Assembly (NCBI RefSeq): GCF_017654505.1
Contig: NC_054536.1
Span: 36,442,970-36,506,969 of the forward strand
Reading direction: 5' to 3'
From: Polyodon spathula
Lineage: Eukaryota; Chordata; Actinopteri; Acipenseriformes; Polyodontidae
Length of the DNA stretch: 64,000 nt
Part shown: piece by piece, positions 59,904 to 64,000 of the stretch
Layout: each line of letters opens with the position of its first letter
Numbering within the stretch: the first letter of the stretch is position 1
Translations under genes and position numbers: made by a program
The notes under the pieces: generated by a model
The model's input: only the letters and a program-made list of their open reading frames with translations
Told to the model about the DNA's origin: nothing
Database searches by the model: none

Positions 59904-60606
59904 TTGCCATTTTTTATTTTCTTACCAAAAATAATCATTTAGAAATCATCTCTTGTTTGCGTAGTTTTTATACTTGCTCTCTGTCCCATCTCCGTTCCAC
60001 TCTGAATGGCTGGGGGTCGCTGTCAGTCATCTCAGTGGTCAGTTAGTATTGTAGTTTCACCCTGTTCTGACAGATCTCATTGAATGAAGCAGTGCAAGAA
60101 TGCTGTCATTCAAAGCGCCTACTTTGAAATTAGTGGGTTAAGGTGTACATAAGCTTTTGCTTTAGGAATACGGTGACAGTTACTAAAATGGGGCACAAAA
60201 GAAAAACACTTAATGAATATTGTGCAAAATACCCTGGCTGAAATCTCTGCGGCAGGACAAAGCAGGCCTGTCTGCCTTGCCTTCCAGTGACTCTGAGTCC
60301 AGCTTTGCTGAAGCAGGAGAGGGGGAGCTCAGACTCTGAATCATAAGTGCAAGGTAGTTCTGTTCAACTACGTAATGTTTTGTTCTGTGCATATTATTTT
60401 TAATCTCTATGCTAAAAGGTCTGTGTAATACACTTGTATATGCTGTGTTTACTACAGTTTTTTTTAAAAGCATGAAGGTCGATTTCACCCATTCTCTGCT
60501 TGAATTGAAAAATAAGGATAAAAAAAGGTCAATTCTTTCTAAAATAAACGTCGATAATAATCGTTGATTTGGCAAAAAAATAAAAATCAAATAGTAGCAA
60601 GCCTAA
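59904..60606. mobile_element. Possible decayed hAT-like element
   Basis: CTTGCCATTTTTTATTTTCT ... TAATCATT (59904 onward) loosely mirrors the inverse of the right side (CTTGCTACTATTTGATTTTT ... ACGATTA, from 60606 inwards). The interior is GC-balanced and has a plus-strand start at about 60187 reading GHKRKTLNEYCAKYPG before a stop. The terminal match has several gaps, so this is a tentative call. Confidence 0.3.
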
Positions 60607-62626
60607 TTATAACTGACATCATGAGATTAACCAGGTGTGAGGATCTAGTCATTCATCCTCATTAGTTGAATGGTGCAATGCAGGAAGTATGCATCAGTCG
60701 TGTTACATGACTGTACTGTGACATAGAGAGGTGTGTATTTCTACAAAGTCATGCAAAATATCTTGAAATCAGTTGATGTTTTTCACAAATGGGAACCACT
60801 CCCTTGAGAAGGAACAACATTTGTTTTTAAGCTGAACAGTCTGTAACTTATATTATTTCCCTCTTGGAGTTGTGCAACATTCATTTCCATAAACCCTTGT
60901 GTTTTGCTTTCCATAAGAAACAATCAACAAATACACCTTCAATTAAAGATAACTAGAGGAAATACGGTAATCCTGCTCAGAGATAACAGAGGCTATCTAG
61001 AGCATATCTCTCAACATTCTCTCACCTTAGTCATGAGGGCTATTTTATTAACTAAACTGCTGTCTTTTTAAATAATTTTACACAAATCATAATCTTGTTT
61101 CAGTTTCAGTTTAAGTCTAAGGACTGTATACATAAACACCAGTAAATATATAAAGCTTCTCTGCATCAAGTAGCGCAATAATGGTTTCTCATATTGAGAA
61201 AGCACCTTTAAGTCAGCACTTACTTAAGCACTTCTTTCTCATTATGGCTGAAAAACCACAATGGCTCAGCTTAAAAACAATATCTTAAAGTTTTGTTTTT
61301 CTGCATATATTTCGTGCTTTCTCTAAATGTTCCACCTAACATATCATCCTGTAACTGTCAAATATACAAACAATGAGGTGTTCAGTTATTTGTTTGCATT
61401 ATTTGTAACAGAACACTAAAACCAAGGATGCTGTGAGTGCTGCCTTTAAAATATAAATGTATGACTTAGTTGGAAAAGGCCTGGATCTGTACATCCCAAC
61501 AGAGGTGTGAACATAATATAGGATTGTTATCATTTCTATATACTATAATGTTGTATTTCTTTTTATGGAAAAATGTAAACGAGTACAGTAACTGTCATCA
61601 TGACCATGTGTTGTGTGGAGATAGGAAGGACAGTGCTTATTATTTTAGTGGGTAAACAGCAAAAACTCAAATTTTAAACCAGATTAGTTTCATTGAATAA
61701 CACTGCACCTGTGAATCTGAGAGATCCAGATTGAGATGATGTCACTCACTGTGCATTGTTCAGTAAATGTTATTACCTTTAAAGCTGTCAGTGACACATA
61801 CAAGTGATGCTGATGTTCAATTATTTTTCTTAATCCATTTGTTGATGAGGAGAACCATTACAGGGGCTTTGGCTCTTAATATTTGTGAGCTTAATCATTT
61901 AACCGATGGAAAGAAAATAGCTCCTACAGGATGTTTACATTTTAGTCATCTAGCAGCTGTATAAATGTCTCCATTGATCCCTAAAATTGTATTCAGTATC
62001 TGCCAACATGGGAAGACTTTACAATTCCTGTATCAGGTAGAACAACAGCCACTTGGGGATCTTATTTATCCTGAATCTGGGACACTTAGGGGCACCTTTT
62101 CATCAAACTGTGGGGAAAAAACTGTGTAATCCGAGTATTTATCATTGTGGTTGTTGAGAAAATTGTGCAGATATGTGATTTAGGGCATGAGAGCAGTTTT
62201 TTTCTGGGAAAAGCATGTATTTATTAAACTGTTGCAAATGTTATAACAGCAAAATAGATACATGCTGATATAAATACAAGTAAGTAAAATTACTTCAATG
62301 TATTTGACATATTTGAAGTACAGTTTAAACACAGAGCTATTCATGTTGGAGCTTAGGGGTGCCCTTATTGGTTATCTTCTTGAAACACTGTCAATTAAAG
62401 CTTCTTTCTGCCTGTCTAAAATCTAGCTATGAAAACATAAACCAGTCCAGTAAAGGCAAGCTGAATCCCAGCTATTTGATCCTGCATGGTCACACATTAC
62501 TATTTTCTTTTTACCCATTAAGGGCTTTTAAAACTTAGGGAAATACAGTATTTAGGTAAATTTCTGTCTGTCAAATTAAACCATGCAAAACTCAGTATGT
62601 TTTTTTTTTTACCGATATATATACAT
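60607..62626. other. Spacer with a candidate conserved block
   Basis: 61690-62060 is balanced, low-repeat sequence (for example GTTGATGAGGAGAACCATTA, GGCTTTGGCTCTTAATATTT). Its 65-codon ORF shows no domain, so a non-coding conserved element is the better guess. Elsewhere nothing can be assigned. Confidence 0.4.
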
Positions 62627-62692
62627 ATAAATAAATTATATATATATATATATAACCATATATATAGAGATATAGATATATAATATATATAT
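62627..62692. repeat. Imperfect (TA)n tract
   Basis: TA repeats with interruptions over about 65 bp. Confidence 0.85.
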
Positions 62693-64000
62693 GCTTGTAA
62701 TTAGAGAGTGGAGATCCCCATAAAGCAGCATTTGCTTTCAATTAAATTCACATTCAGGGTTTGACAAACAATGTCCACCTGAGTTGAGAAACATGACAGA
62801 TTAGACCAATGGAAAGTAAAGCACATTTTATCATTTGTTCAATTTGTTAGCATAGGGACATTGGAAAATGTAAATTTAAAAGATCATTACTGTTTCAGTT
62901 AATTTTCAGTTTTCAACATTTTTAGTAAACACTGGGTGCAATGTCAAGTGGCAGTTCAGCAAATCCATTTAGTTGCTGCACCCCAAGGCTCATTCAGTTG
63001 GCCTCATGCCATTTTCAGATTGTTCAGTCTATTTCTTTCAAAGCTTTTAAGAAAAACAAGGAGCGAGATATCAAAGACTTGTAAGACGGACAGCTCATTA
63101 ACTTTTAAATAGGCGGGACCCTAAATCACCACCTGTGGCCTGTTTGGCTTATAAACGCTGCTAAGCCACTTTAGAGCTAGCTGTCTTAAAAGCTGAATAT
63201 GTTTCCTGATGATCCCCTTGTTATATTGGATGCACAAGCATTTCAAAGTGGCAGGTCTAGGCATGCACAGAACTTGTGTTTATGAAAAGCTCTAATTTCC
63301 TTGCTGGGCATGTAGAACCAGTTTCACTGGTACATCGTGTTATAAAGCTAAAGTCTAGTACTTTGACAAGGCCTACGATGTATCCATATATTCATGTATT
63401 TTACTTTTTGTCAAGATGGTGTGGACATAAAGCCTAAGAAACTATCTCTTCCAATCATAGTTGTAAGATACTGATTCCCAATTTTTGGGTAGTAAAGAAG
63501 AAAAACAACTGCATTAGTCCCTATATATTACATTTAAAAACACAATAATTCAATAATTCAACAAAATAGGATGAATTTTGGGTGCAAATGAATACACACA
63601 ATGATTGCCAGTGGCTAGTTGAATATAATTGAAATGGGGCCAAAGAATTGTAACCTTTAGATTTCTAAAAATACACCCACACACAAAATGCTTAGTGTGG
63701 ACAGTGTTGACCATGGGGATCATGTAATACTGCAGTTATTTCATTCTTGGTTAGATTAGTCAAGCAAAAATCTGTACCCTTCTTATGCAAAGTGAAGTTA
63801 CCTGGATACTTTGTAAACACACTGTAAGTTTTTCAAAGCCAAACATATGTTGTTGAAAAGTATCTATTGTTTTATGCAACAAGGTTATTTGGCCATGAAG
63901 ATTTGTTTTTAACAAACTGAGTACAGCAAATGAATTTTCTATAGTCTAAATGTCAATCACACTGGTCCTTTCCTGAAACAGATTTTTGAAAGAAGGATCT
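62693..64000. other. Spacer with a candidate conserved block
   Basis: 62990-63330 is compositionally balanced and free of simple repeats (for example CTGAATATGTTTCCTGATGA, GGCAGGTCTAGGCATGCACA). It is a candidate conserved non-coding element. No ORF, RNA gene or transposon end is recognised. Confidence 0.4.

Noticed and set aside
60210..60590. 126-codon minus-strand ORF
   Set aside because: No domain. It lies over a probable non-autonomous element and has no supporting context.

Overview
The window reads as AT-rich, non-coding nuclear DNA from a ray-finned fish. It has no bacterial-style operons, no long intact host ORF, many (TA)n/(TG)n/(ATT)n microsatellites, and a wide range of fish-type transposable elements. 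A tRNA-headed SINE carrying the fish 3' tail motif around TTAGCAGATGC...TGACTTACAG, a CR1-type LINE 3' end and Tc1 elements all fit fish. The exact repeat versions remind me of sturgeon, paddlefish or gar more than teleosts. That is recollection, not proof, and I hold the order-level guess loosely.

Layout: 0-2.4 kb is AT-rich spacer. At 2390-2797 there is a solo LTR with a perfect 5-bp target duplication. A Harbinger-like end and a decayed hAT transposon (minus strand) fill 3.6-5.65 kb. A damaged Tc1 element lies at 7.8-8.8 kb. From 8.97 to 11.3 kb a tyrosine-recombinase (Crypton-type) relic is interrupted by a TTAA-flanked piggyBac-type element and bordered by copies of one short quasi-palindrome. 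From 12.8 to 15.5 kb lie degenerate tandem duplications of unknown origin. A LINE with a restriction-like endonuclease (RLE) domain occupies 16.9-18.8 kb, followed by a SINE and a CR1 3' end. The best-preserved element is a 1,614-bp Tc1 transposon at 22264-23877 with about 214-bp inverted repeats and one visible frameshift.

The 24-40 kb part is mostly spacer. It holds a pogo/Tigger-like MITE (28.6 kb), a piggyBac transposase C-terminus (31.9 kb), a near-perfect foldback MITE with TTAA flanks (32.4-32.9 kb), a roughly 26-bp minisatellite (34.8-35.2 kb) and a Harbinger transposase relic (39.7-40.3 kb). A second tyrosine-recombinase relic, of DIRS/Ngaro type, lies on the minus strand at 43.4-43.7 kb.

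At 46.3-46.5 kb a CpG-enriched patch contains a strong-context ATG, 14 codons and a splice-donor-like site. This is the only candidate for a host gene start in the window, and I do not recognise the peptide. Further right are a 38-base poly(G) run, a decayed Ty3/Gypsy retrotransposon (50.1-52.6 kb), an exact local duplication (53.5-53.9 kb), a tRNA-derived SINE (56.4-56.8 kb) and a Tc1 element split by an L2 LINE (57.8-59.3 kb).

Between the elements are several balanced-composition, low-repeat stretches (30.87-31.44, 35.2-35.5, 37.4-37.7, 48.8-49.3, 55.0-55.25, 61.7-62.1, 63.0-63.3 kb). They look like candidate conserved non-coding elements. The simplest reading is a large intron or gene desert, perhaps near a developmental gene. 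No intact protein-coding gene can be supported, and I found no convincing new biological system; the notable content is nested and unusually diverse mobile DNA.
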